DNA of 64,000 nucleotides from Saururus chinensis (taxonomy: Eukaryota; Streptophyta; Magnoliopsida; Piperales; Saururaceae): NCBI GenBank assembly GCA_035235625.1, contig CP141143.1:4012501-4076500 (forward strand), given 5' to 3'. The notes under the pieces were generated by a model, which saw only the letters and a list, made by a program, of their open reading frames with translations, had not been told where the DNA came from and made no database searches. Position 1 is the stretch's first letter. Every line of letters starts with the position of its first letter. Of the stretch, positions 11,171-21,020 are shown piece after piece. The position numbers and the translations under genes are program-made.

Positions 11171-11455
11171 ATTATAAATTATATTTTAAAATTAATAATA
11201 AAATTTAAAAAATAAAATATATCATATATAAATAATAAAAGTTTAATCTATTATTAACACTACTTTTTATTAAAAATTTAATATTTATTTATTATATATA
11301 TAAATAGTAAATATTAAATAAAATATATTATATTTAGAAAATTTATTATAATTTTTTAATATTTATTTATTATTTATTAAATAAAATTAATTAATAAGGC
11401 TATTAACGATGCTTAGCAATGGTATTTGTGACACCTATTTAAAAGTGTCACTAAC

Positions 11456-12318
11456 AGCAGCTAACTCAATAATCTTATTTTAAACCTACAAATCATTTCC
11501 TTGTGCAAACAAATACTCTATAAGTTAAATTATATTTAATAAATACTAATGAGTTTGAGTTATCAGGATGAAATCTAAACTAACATGAGAATTGTAAAAG
11601 CATTTTGCACAAACTGTCTATATAGCAAAATAAAATTACATCACATATGATTAAAGATGAACTGCGACTTAATAAGATTAAAGAAATTAGACTAAGCAAC
11701 CAAATAGGAAACATTGAAGTGAAGTGAATTTACGAAAATAAGTTATATTAGAAGGCCATTTTTGTAAAATCCTCTTAAAACACTTAAGGTCCTCCCATGG
11801 ATATATAGGGTCCGGACCCTATTTCCGCTTCATTATACCTCATAATAGTTTAGTATCATTAAAACAGAAGATGTAATTTTTTTGCGAGACAGCTAGAAGA
11901 TAGATACATGGATAGATGTAATAAACACTGTTATTAGCACTGGCTCGGCCAGTAAACGGTCGATCCAGAGCAAATTAATAGAAGAATTTTTCTATGTAGA
12001 ATCAGCCTAATTAAACCTCATTATTAAAATAGAAAACACATTCATATATAGATGTAATAAACAGAGTTACTAGCATTGGATCGATCAAGTAAACGGTTGT
12101 CATTAGTAAACGACAGAGGATAACCGAACTATCCTCGCATGAAAAACGCTTAAAGCATGTTTGCAAGCCATCTGCCATTCAATATATGCTGCGTAAATAA
12201 ACCTCGTCGAGAAGGAAAGAAAAGAGAGTCCCATCCCCAGTTTGCCTCTCTATCTCTCTCTCTTCTCCAGCAGTGGATTCATATTGTTTTTGCTTGGTGG
12301 CCAAAGGTGCTATTGATT
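11456..12318. other. Upstream region of DUF247 gene 2
   Basis: Should contain the promoter and leader of the gene at 12319. A CT-rich patch (CCTCTCTATCTCTCTCTCTT) at 12245-12264 resembles the pyrimidine patches common in plant core promoters. Two related segments near 11930-11965 and 12055-12100 share GATGTAATAAACA and AGTAAACGGT, a short duplication. Confidence 0.4.
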
Positions 12319-14067
12319 ATGTCCTCTTCAGACCGGACCACCGCCAGTACCGCCAGCGGTCCGCCCATGCACACTAGCCACGGCTTCGACGAGCACAGAT
12401 GGGTGATACAAATCCAGAGATCGTTCGAGGTGGAGCAGGAGGAGGACGACGTCGGGGTCCCTGTCTCCATCTTCAACGTGCCTAAGGCCCTCATCGCCAA
12501 CAAACCTGACGCCTATGTACCCCAGCAGGTGGCCGTGGGGCCTTACCACCATTGGCGCCCAGAGCTCTACGAGATGGAGCGCTACAAGCTCTCCGCCGCC
12601 AAGAGGACCCAGAAGCAGCTCCGCGGCTCCCTCAAGTTCCAACAGCTCGTTGGCCACCTCGCCAAGCTCGAGCACCGGGTCCGGTCCTGCTACCACCGCT
12701 ATCTCGACTTCAACGGCGACACTCTCGCCTGGTTGATGGCCGTGGACGCCTGTTTCCTGCTCGAGTTCCTCCACGTCTACGCGGCCAAAGAGGGCAAGGC
12801 CCTTACCCGGATCTGCTCCCGGATGTCCCACCTGGTGGACTACGCTGGGACCAAGTCCGCACACAATGCCATACTGCGGGACATCATGATGCTGGAGAAC
12901 CAGATTCCGCTCTTCCTGCTCAGAAGGATCCTAGAACAAGCGAATTCTTCCCCGGAGGTGGCTGATGAATTGCTGTGTGCCATGTTATCCGGGCTGTGCA
13001 AGGAGGTCTCCCCGTTAAAGATGATGGATATCAATCTTTCAGACGTCTGCTTCGCCGCCGAAAGACCTGCGCACTTGTTGGACCTTCTCTACCATGTCAT
13101 CGTTCCTAAGTCCGAAGAAGCGTCTGAAGTCATGGAAGACTACAGTGAAGATGAGGAGAATGAGATCGGCAAGAGTACCGGTGGCGGTAGTGGTGCGAGC
13201 TCTTGCACGGACTCCTCGACCATGAATTATATAAAGCAGCTATTCGACAACGTCTGGGCCTTCGCCACGTCCATAAAGCTGCACCCATTTCATCTTCTTA
13301 AAACGGCCATCTTCTCCAGACCAGTCAAGGTTATTCTCAGACTCCCCTGGAAGATCCTCTCCAGCCTTCCTGGGTTCTCCATTCTGAAGCAACCCATCGA
13401 ATACCTCCTCTTCGGCCAGGACAAGAATGACAGCGATAATGCCAAACCAGAAGAATCAGGGTCTAGCTCCATCAATAATAACCACCCGCCCCTCATCGAG
13501 GAGATCATGATTCCCTCGGTCAGGGAGCTCTTCGACTCTGGAGTCACGTTCATCGCCACCACCGGCGACTTGTCCACCATCACTTTCGACGAGAAAACTG
13601 TCACACTGTACCTCCCGTCCATTAGCCTGGACGTGAACACAGAAGTAGTGCTGAGGAACCTGGTGGCCTACGAGGCCTCGGCCGTATCGGGGCCGCTGGT
13701 GCTGACCCGCTACACCGAGCTGATGAACGGGATCATTGACACAGAGGACGACGTGAGGGTGCTGAGGGAGAGGGGGATCGTGCTGAACCGACTCAAGAGC
13801 GACGGAGAGGTTGCAGACGTGTGGAACGGGATGAGCAAGTCGGTGAGGCTCACCAAAGTGCCCTTCCTGGACAAGGTCATTGAAGATGTGAACAGGTATT
13901 ATAACAGGCGATGGACAGTTAAGGTGGGAAAGTTCATGAAGAAGTATGTGTTCGGGTCATGGCAATTTCTTGCGTTATTGGCAACTATTTTGCTCTTGCT
14001 ATTGACTGGTTTGCAGGCGTTTTGCTCTGTCTACACTTGTGCTAGGTGGTTCCACGTTCAGAACTAA
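12319..14067 (+). CDS. DUF247 (UPF0481) membrane-anchored protein, copy 2
   Basis: Intronless gene for a 582-residue DUF247 protein. I prefer the ATG at 12319, where family-like sequence begins. The frame is open upstream to an ATG at 12157, but those extra 54 residues are translated CT-rich leader without family similarity. Marks seen: VSIFNVPKALIANKPDAYVP; VAVGPYHHW; WLMAVDACFLLEFLH; the signature RDIMMLENQIPLFLL; then VVLRNLVAYEA and NGIIDTEDDVRVLRERG. A C-terminal hydrophobic anchor, FLALLATILLLLLTGLQAF, is followed by a short tail with CSVYTC. The 5' half is strongly G/C-biased at third positions, which throws up long shadow frames on both strands. It is highly similar to the gene at 609, mainly in the first 200 and last 130 residues, with a divergent acidic middle (EEASEVMEDYSEDEENE). 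A retrotransposon sits 24 bp after the stop codon. Confidence 0.94.
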   Translation: MSSSDRTTASTASGPPMHTSHGFDEHRWVIQIQRSFEVEQEEDDVGVPVSIFNVPKALIANKPDAYVPQQVAVGPYHHWRPELYEMERYKLSAAKRTQKQLRGSLKFQQLVGHLAKLEHRVRSCYHRYLDFNGDTLAWLMAVDACFLLEFLHVYAAKEGKALTRICSRMSHLVDYAGTKSAHNAILRDIMMLENQIPLFLLRRILEQANSSPEVADELLCAMLSGLCKEVSPLKMMDINLSDVCFAAERPAHLLDLLYHVIVPKSEEASEVMEDYSEDEENEIGKSTGGGSGASSCTDSSTMNYIKQLFDNVWAFATSIKLHPFHLLKTAIFSRPVKVILRLPWKILSSLPGFSILKQPIEYLLFGQDKNDSDNAKPEESGSSSINNNHPPLIEEIMIPSVRELFDSGVTFIATTGDLSTITFDEKTVTLYLPSISLDVNTEVVLRNLVAYEASAVSGPLVLTRYTELMNGIIDTEDDVRVLRERGIVLNRLKSDGEVADVWNGMSKSVRLTKVPFLDKVIEDVNRYYNRRWTVKVGKFMKKYVFGSWQFLALLATILLLLLTGLQAFCSVYTCARWFHVQN

Positions 14068-14091
14068 TTGTAAATGGGGTTAATGGATAGG

Positions 14092-14984
14092 TGTTAGCCC
14101 CATAACTTGATGGATGCGGAAAGGGAGTGACTACTCCTTTACTTGGCAGCGGACAACCAAATTTTGCTAGGCAACGAACGACAACCCCTTAGGCATGGAC
14201 GGATGCTAGGACAGGGCGGGAGATGTTCCGGACAAGCTACTCGCCTTGCGGAGCAGGCTGGGTAAGAGTCCTTGCGCGGACGGGACTCTTGCGGCGAAGC
14301 TGGGTGCTGCTTGGACTTAGGGGAGGACTCCTAAGGCGGATAGGATTCAGCGTATGCTGGCTGGCTGAACTCCTAGTTGGAGTAGGAGACCGGGCAGCAG
14401 ACTCCTAGGATGGACAGGACTCGTACAAGCAGGCTGGCTACACTCCTAGGACGGATGGGAGTTGGTTGGCTGGTTCCCTTGGATGGCATGACTCTTGGTG
14501 GCAGCATGGCGAAGGACTTCTAGCGGAAGACGGACTCGCAAAGGCTTCCTTATCTATGCAATCCCGGATTGGCTTTGGGCTGAGAGTTGGACAGGGTGAG
14601 GACACTTGTATTGGGTGGGTTTTGTACTTCTAGTTGCTCTAGGATGGCCAGCCTATGGCTGAGTCTATTTAAGGGAAAGAGAGGGGCGGCCAAGGCATGA
14701 GAATGCTCTGATTTTCCTGCACAACGAACCAGGGAGGAAGACAAGAGAGAGATCTCAGCCTTGGTTGTTCAGCCCTGCCCTCTCCCTACTTGTGTATTTC
14801 GACGGACTAATTTACATAGCTTGGGCGGAGACCCTTGCACCAGGTTGGTTGTGTTGCTTTGTGGTTGTTTTGCTGATTTTCCCTTGCGCATACGAGTGGG
14901 AAGGGAAAAGAGTGGCTGCTGGCTGCGCGGTGTAGTCAGGCCATTACGAATGCGAACGCTAGGCAAAGCTTCGCGCCCGTGACA
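14092..14984 (+). repeat. 5' LTR of the gypsy element
   Basis: 893 bp, TGTTAG...TGACA. Its 3' 155 bp match 19330-19484 without gaps and with eight differences. A TATA-like CTATTTAAGG lies at about 14666. The first half contains degenerate repeats built on GGACTC / CTCCTAGG, at about 40-bp spacing. Confidence 0.9.
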
Positions 14985-15003
14985 GTTGGTTCCATTGCCG
15001 GGA
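14985..15003 (+). promoter_or_regulatory. Primer-binding site of the gypsy element
   Basis: Immediately after the LTR comes GTTGGTTCCATTGCCGGG. From its third base it is complementary to a tRNA 3' end reading CCCGGCAATGGAACCA, and resembles the TGGCGCCGTTGCCGGGG site of many plant gypsy elements. The priming tRNA is not identified. Confidence 0.65.
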
Positions 15004-15507
15004 TACTGAAGGAGGTGAAAGCTCTGTACGGTCTCTGCGAAGGAGTTGGCTGAGTTGCTGGGATACCCGGGAGAGGCGGATTCCTTGCAGTTTGGTGCTG
15101 GACGGATCAGAATACCTTGCTGCGTGCAGACCCTTACTTGAAGAGTTGCTGAATACACAGGGAACTGATGGTAGGTTCGATGCTGACTCGCATGGCTGAG
15201 CTCGAGGCGAAGGTTGATGCGATGACCACAGGGAATGGGGCGTTGGCTGAAATCCAGAACTCGTTGCACAACATCAACGAGCGTTTGGCCCTCTTCGACC
15301 AGCGAGTGTCCCTGCTGGAAGTTGCACCACACCTTGACGAGTCTCAGGAGGAAGGCAGTCCGGCTGAAGGGGCAGCACGTCTCACCACATTAGCGGCTGA
15401 TGTGCCTGCGACGACGGATTACCTTAGCAGCGAGTGCAACAGGTTGAGGAGGCAGCGGCAGCAAAGATGGGCGAGTTGGTGGATGAGGTGTTGTTGCTGA
15501 AGCGGGC

Positions 15508-18500
15508 TGTAAGGACCCTCATCTTTGAACCGGTTTTGGTTTTCTTTAATTATGGGTTATCGTGAGATTTACGCGTTTTCTGATCTTATTCGGTGATTTC
15601 GTAAATAAATAGTATTTGTGATAGTTTTAACCAAAATTAACTTCAATATTAGTGGTTTTGAGTGATTTTAAACCAAATGTGAATTTTTGAGATTTTTCAG
15701 AATTTTTACTATTTTCTCAAAAATTAGGGTTTTGGCGGGACCCCTGTGGGCCCCACTGTCGAAAAATTTATTTTTGTGTCAAATGAACCTAGACATATAT
15801 TTAAGGTCCCATAAAAATTTTCAGAATTTTATTAGGCTTAAATTGTGCTTAAATTTACAAAATACCCACTTTTAGCCTACTTTTCATATTTACACCTCAA
15901 AACTTACCTATGCCTACCCCAACCCTTACTATAAAAGGGCAAACCAGAGCCATTTCTATTTTTGGGAATAGGCTAAGAAAGGAGGGCTGGCCTAATCCCC
16001 ACTTAGGCCCGAATTAGAAGCCGATTAAGGTAAACTTGCTCTAATTAAGCACTAATCCATGGTTTTTCTCTTAATTTCTTCCAAATCTACCATTTTCCCC
16101 TTGATTCAATTCATTTTTGACCATCAAAAGCTACTGATTTGTGTTTTACTACAAACCCTAACATTCAAAATTCGATTTTTACTACCAACAAGCCCTAGAT
16201 CTAAGGTTTAATTAGGGATTTCTTGGGTAAATCGATTTCTATTAGAGTTTAATTCAAACTCATTGTGTTTTCAAGGATTTCAAGAAGGGTGACTCTTCAA
16301 TCCGAGCTTAATCAAGTACTGAGGTAATGGGTCTTCGAAATCTCTGTTTATCCATGGTAAAACTCTTCATTTTTGGCTTATTTCGAAATGGTTTGCTTGA
16401 TTTAGTGTGTTAATGGTAAGATTAGAAAATGAAATTATTTAATCCCGATTTCTTAGGGTTTTGCATTATTATGGTTTGGTTTGATATTCTGGAAGTCAAG
16501 GAGGACTTTTGATGATGATTAGGGTGTTAGATGTGGATTTGAAGTGTTATCTATGATGTTTCGGTTTGATTTTGCGAAAGGAAGAAGATGAATGTTCTGC
16601 CGTGTTGGCGATCGATCGGCCTTGTAGGGCGATCGATCGGCTGAACTGTAAATTTCAAATTTTTGCGTGTAACCAATCGAACGGCCTGAAGGGTGATCGA
16701 TCGGCTACACAGAAAATTGCATGTTGTGCATATGATGTCTATTTTGATGATTCCACTTTAGCTTGCCAATTTTATATGAATGTGGAGTGTTTTAAGCTAT
16801 GTTAGGCTACGAGAAATACATGCTATTGAGTTTATAGAGTTGAGACATATGCTTAGAGATGGTGGGACGACTTATGTTTTGTGGCATGATGTTGGAATCG
16901 TTATCTTGAAATTATGAACGGTTGTTTCCCTTTGGATAAACATATATTTTCAGTAGGACTACAATCATTGTTGGACTGATTTGTCATGATAGATTGTGGT
17001 TAGTGGTGTGTGGATGTTGGTGAATGTCATGACTCAATGATGAAATGAGTGATGTTATATGTGTTTAGCCTTTGTGGTTGAGTTTTGAATCTAGCTATGA
17101 TTTCAACAATTCTTCTACTATGATTTCCGCTGGAATTCATGTTTAGATAGAAATTCACATGTGTAGTGTGGTAGTGAGTTGATTTTCAAGCATGTTGATA
17201 TGCATTATGTGAAAGGCTTCTACTAGTTACACACACATGTGGGGGTTAAATGATGATGTTGAAGCTTAATATTGTGATTATGAATGATGCATTAGGGGCT
17301 GGTGAGAGCACTTATCATGATTAGGATTCATGTATGTTTTGCCCACGCATGTACCATGCTGCACACGTCATAAAAATGGATTTCCAATTGAGGCTTCATC
17401 GTGATTAATCGAATTTGACCGATTGGATGTAATATGATGAAATTGTGTGCCGGATTGATCGGTCGTGGATTAATCGCAAGTTGATTGGTCCGAAAGGACA
17501 TATTTTGATTTGAAGTTCCTGTGTGGAACGATTTGAAGTTCCTGTGTGGAACGAGTGCACTCCCCGGGTTGAGTCTTGTTTAATGGAATGATGTGGGGAC
17601 GAGTTGTGTACTTGTCTTGCGGATATGTGAGAATATTATTATGTGTGTCATCTGGACCCTGAGAATCCAGTGTGGTATGCCGTGTGCACCCCGCTACCAC
17701 GTGTTCTAGGGTTCTCTGTGTGAGAACTCGGGCTCTTCCCTTCGCAGGAGATGTCCTTGGGCGAACACCCCTGCTCTAGATTCTTTGTGTGAGAATGGGA
17801 CATCCTTGGCCAGGATCGTCTAGGGTAAGCAGTATTAGAGATTGACAACCCCGATCTTTCTTGAATTCTTGTGTAGAAATTTTGGACCATGACACGCCTT
17901 CGTGGCCTTGTCTATGCTCCCGTCTGTGTGACATTATTGTGTGGTTACTCCTTGATGGAGTTTGATTTGATACTATGCATGTGGAATATATATGCTAGAG
18001 ATACATCCATTCATGTTAATTTTGATGTTATGCATGTGGGAATATGTATGTTAGAGATACATCTATGCATGTTGGTGTTGATGTTATGCATGTGGAATAT
18101 GTATGTTAGAGATACATCCATGCATGTTGGTGTTGATGTTATGCATGTGGAATATATATGTTAGAGATACATCAATGCGGGATTGGTTATGATGTGAATG
18201 CATGTGGGAATATGTATGCTAGAGATACATCCATGCAGGTTGAATTATGCATTATGATGCAGTATTAGGTGATATGAATGTGTGATCAGAAATGTGTGAT
18301 CAGAAAGTGATGCACCATGTAAATCTTTGATCTGAACGATCTCATTTCTAAGCTATCGTATTTTCTACGTTGACAGTGATATTAAAACCCTTGCTGAGTG
18401 TTAAAACTCACCCCTCTTTTGTGTTTTGATTTGGGGCTGCGTGGTGCGACACGTAGACGGACAGGACTGCCTCTTTGAGGAAAGGTCAGAGGTAGCTTGG

Positions 18501-18885
18501 GTGTGATGATGGAGATCGTTGAGTGACTTACCTGCGTTTGTTTCATGCTTTATGTTCGAACCTTTGTGTAGGGTTCTTATTTTGGATTTATGTCATATAC
18601 TACAGTTGTGATGATTATGACTTATTTTGAGCCGGTGTGGGCTTTACTTAACTAAGTTTGTGGGTTTGAGATTGTTGTTTACTTTGTGATAAGCAACACC
18701 TTTTTCTTCCCTTTTATTTACTCTTGCTCAAAGGATTGTGCGCACTCCGTGTTGCTGTTAATCACCCGTGGTTAGGGTTAAGTCTTCCGCTAGATCATTT
18801 CTCAATTTTCACTTCGTCGCCCCCGCGCGCTTGACCGGCCCCTGGACCGGGTTCGGCTCGGGTCGGGCATCACCAGGGCGTGACA
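15508..18885 (+). mobile_element. Solo LTR, family LTR-B, copy B1 (TSD CGGGC)
   Basis: 3378 bp from TGTAAGGACCCTCATC to GGGCGTGACA, with perfect 5-bp target duplications CGGGC at 15503-15507 and 18886-18890. It sits inside gag of the surrounding gypsy element. TATAAAAG lies 422 bp from its start (15930). A module of four short near-palindromes lies at 16609-16706, and a 55-bp tandem array at 17970-18240. The end carries GGGGCTGCGTGG and the conserved terminal stretch around GGACCGGGTTCGG. No internal coding region, so it is a solo LTR rather than a full element. Confidence 0.88.
17970..18240 (+). repeat. 55-bp tandem array in LTR-B copy B1
   Basis: About five units containing TTATGCATGTGGAATATGTA and TTAGAGATACATCCATGCAT, with small length changes. 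The open frame across it is repeat-derived. Confidence 0.85.
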
Positions 18886-19329
18886 CGGGCAGTCCTCAAC
18901 ACTTCATCAAGAGATGGGGGCGAGTCCTCATCTCAGCAGGTTGCGAAGAAGACTAAGGTCCCTGAACCGAAGGCGTATGCTGGGACGCGAGGCGCCAAGG
19001 AGATAGGGAACTTCCTTTGGGATATGGAAAGCTACTTCACGCTGGTCTATACTCAAGGGGAGGAGAAGGTTACCGTGGCAGCGATGTACCTAGAGGGGGA
19101 TGCAAAGCTGTGGTGGCGGACGCGGTTGGAGGATGATGCAGCTCTTGGTCGGCCAAAGATAGGGACGTGGGATACATTCAAGAGGGAGTTGCAAGTGTAA
19201 TTCCTTTCCAAAAATGTGTCTTGGATGGCTCAAGAGGCATTGAGGAACCTCAGGCATACGGGGGCAGTCCGGGACTACGTTAAGGAGTTCCAATCACTGA
19301 TTTTGGGTGTGACGAACATGACGGAGGAT

Positions 19330-19484
19330 GACCCTTGCACCAGGTTGGTTGTGTTGCTTTGTGGTTGTTTTGCTGATTTTCCCTTGCGCATACGAGTGGG
19401 AAGGGAAGAGAGTGGCTGCTGGCTACGCGGTGTAGTTAGGCCATCACGAGTGCAAATGCTAGGCAAAGCTTCGCGCTCGTGACA
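19330..19484 (+). repeat. 3' LTR remnant of the gypsy element
   Basis: The last 155 bp of the LTR, collinear with 14830-14984. The eight mismatches are all transitions. It ends TGACA just before the target duplication ATAGG. Confidence 0.92.
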
Positions 19485-19489
19485 ATAGG

Positions 19490-20728
19490 CTTTATGTGTT
19501 TTTTTCCTACGTTTTGTGGTTTGTGAACTGTGGGTGTTTTCTGAGTTCCTCCACCAACCTGGTTTTGATTCTTCTTAAAATTGCTATTTGAGATGCTACA
19601 GAACTTATTATCCTGTATCATGAGATGACTACAGTGTTGTGAAATTGGTACCAAGGCATGCAGTTGCATGTCGATTTGCTGGCTTTCAGTTTTACTATCT
19701 TCCTGCCTAACACAGTTCCGATTCGTCAAGGCCAAACACTTTGGTAGAGAAAAAATAAAGTATCAAGAGACAAGAAAACTTATTTGTAAAGCTTACCTTA
19801 CCATCACAGACACAAGACAGTAGATTAGTCTTCCGTCATGGACGGAAGAGTACTGTTGTCTTGTGAAAGATGTCATAGTCCTATTAAGGGTTCTTGCACA
19901 CCAGCCATGACGTTTAAGTAGGATTGGAGTTGAAGTTCTATTCCAAAGCCTTCAGTACTCGTCACGGAGACGGAAGGGAAAGAGATCGCTCTGCTAGTAT
20001 GTTCAATTCGTTCAGAAAATCTTCAACGTTGTTCTTTGTATAAAGTTGTCCATGAAAAAAAAAATTATACATTGATAAAGTTCAATCTTTAAGTAGGAAA
20101 AATCCGTTGGTCCTCTATGTCGAATTAATTAGGTGGAATCTAGAATCTCCAGATTCCAGCGTTTAGTTGAATCTTTAATGTTCTTGCTGTCGGTTTTGTG
20201 TAACTTTCCAAAGTAAACCTTAAATTAGTCACACAATGAGAACTCTGTGCAAGTTAATTTGGGGGGGCTTCACATTTAACACGGAGCCGAGGTTAAGAAT
20301 TAAGAAGCTGTGGCATATAAACTTGGGTAAAATGTAGCAAGAAGCTCTTTTCTCACTTGGAACTATTCATCAAGACAATGAAAATACGTTTTCTACCTTT
20401 TAATACAGAGGCAGTCATATGCATACAAAGCCAACAATTCTCGGAAATTTCATAACCTGTTCTCTGCTAACCATCCAGAGGCGGAATCACCATTCTCAAC
20501 TAGTTTTATCCAGTATGGTCATAAGTTGACGTGCTTACGAGTGTTTTGTCTTTCCAGAATATATGTTCATATTACAGGCTTAATGCCTTGCAATGTTTGG
20601 TACAAAATTATGAAGGCATTCCTGGTTAAAATATGTTATCTAAGTGTGCCACCAGCTTTCTCACTTTCCTTTTCTCCTTTTTGCTAGTAAACTCTATGCT
20701 TCCTCACATCCGGTCCTCCTTCCTATTG
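19490..20728. other. Displaced 3' flank of DUF247 gene 2, then intergenic
   Basis: Before the gypsy insertion this sequence would have followed the DUF247 stop codon directly, so the first few hundred bases may be the original 3' untranslated region. A self-complementary CCGTCATGGACGG lies near 19832. No gene seen. Confidence 0.45.
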
Positions 20729-20806
20729 TCCGACTTCCTCACAAAGCCTCATACTGTGGGACACTTCTGGTTTTTATTGGGCACTCTCGATGTTGACTAC
20801 ATCTAG
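20729..20806 (+). pseudogene. Ty1/copia polyprotein C-terminus (RNase H end)
   Basis: The frame reads SDFLTKPHTVGHFWFLLGTL then DVDYI and a stop. This matches the conserved end of copia polyproteins, which carries a (A)D-F/I-x-TK-P/A motif. The preceding sequence is too decayed to follow. It is placed directly before a purine-rich tract and an LTR, as expected for the 3' end of a copia element. Confidence 0.72.
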
Positions 20807-20826
20807 AGTTTGAGGGGGGCAGGAAG

Positions 20827-21020
20827 TGTTGCTCTGTGTCCAAGTATTTAGCAGTCTTTCTATTAATGAGGGGTAGATTAGTCATTTTCTTTTAATGTTC
20901 TTTTCTTATTGGTTCACTCTCACTTAAGGGTACTTCTACATTGGTTAGGCATCTTGATCTCTTTATTAGCTGCTGATCTGAGTTCTCTTGTTTTACTACC
21001 GTTCATTACTTTCATCAACA
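20827..21020 (+). repeat. Copia 3' LTR
   Basis: 194 bp from TGTTGCTCTG to TTTCATCAACA, preceded by the polypurine tract GAGGGGGGCAGGAAG at about 20812-20826. The short LTR, purine tract and adjoining copia tail agree with each other. The 5' part of the element is absent. Confidence 0.72.

Larger units (their letters stand above)
9302..11455. mobile_element. Non-autonomous CACTA-like element with internal CT-tract arrays
   Basis: It begins with CACTACAATAAAAAAG, the classic CACTA/En-Spm terminus, followed by many subterminal TTAGCGACGC / GCGTCGCTAAT copies in both orientations (9330-9600). The body repeats a block of three parts: a CT tract; TTTACATATTTTAAAATTAT; and a cluster of GGAATATGTRTCGCTA motifs ending in TTTATTTATATTTTAATTAA. 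Block starts near 9950, 10268 and 10728 give spacings of about 318 and 460 bp, varying with CT-tract length. Subterminal-type motifs recur at 11400-11450, but the expected right terminus is not recognisable, so it appears truncated. No transposase frame. Confidence 0.68.
15168..19329 (+). pseudogene. Gypsy gag, interrupted by a solo LTR
   Basis: Two pieces: 15168-15507 and 18886-19329. The first has a coiled-coil-like stretch (MAELEAKVDAMTTG, NERLALFDQRVSLLE). It needs a frame change near 15450 to continue into KMGELVDEVLLLKRA. The second gives PKAYAGTRGAKEIGNFLWDM, then YFTLVYTQGEEKV, AAMYLEGDAKLWWRTR and WDTFKRELQV. This is the typical capsid region of Ty3/gypsy gag, followed by a stop and then RNLRHTGAVRDYVKEFQSL. 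Stop codons, frameshift, insertion and loss of the zinc knuckle make it non-functional. Confidence 0.88.
14092..19484 (+). mobile_element. Truncated Ty3/gypsy-type LTR retrotransposon (TSD ATAGG)
   Basis: Bounded by the 5-bp direct repeat ATAGG at 14087-14091 and 19485-19489. It starts TGTTAG and ends TGACA. Order: 5' LTR (14092-14984), primer-binding site, leader and gag, then only the last 155 bp of the 3' LTR (19330-19484). The rest of gag, all of pol and most of the 3' LTR are missing. The join is at GACCC, shared by gag and LTR, which suggests a deletion through short homology. A 3.4-kb solo LTR is nested in gag. Plus-strand orientation, the same as the DUF247 gene it abuts. Confidence 0.9.

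Noticed and set aside
2292-12318. Small secreted self-incompatibility partner between the DUF247 genes
   Set aside because: No open frame with signal peptide and conserved cysteines was found; the interval is transposon debris.
12328-12965. Open frames overlapping DUF247 gene 2 on both strands (up to 178 codons)
   Set aside because: Shadows of the GC-rich coding frame. They carry no family motif, while the 12319 frame carries all DUF247 marks.
17889-18164. 91-codon frame with MHVGVDVMHVEYIC repeats
   Set aside because: Produced by the 55-bp array of solo LTR-B1.
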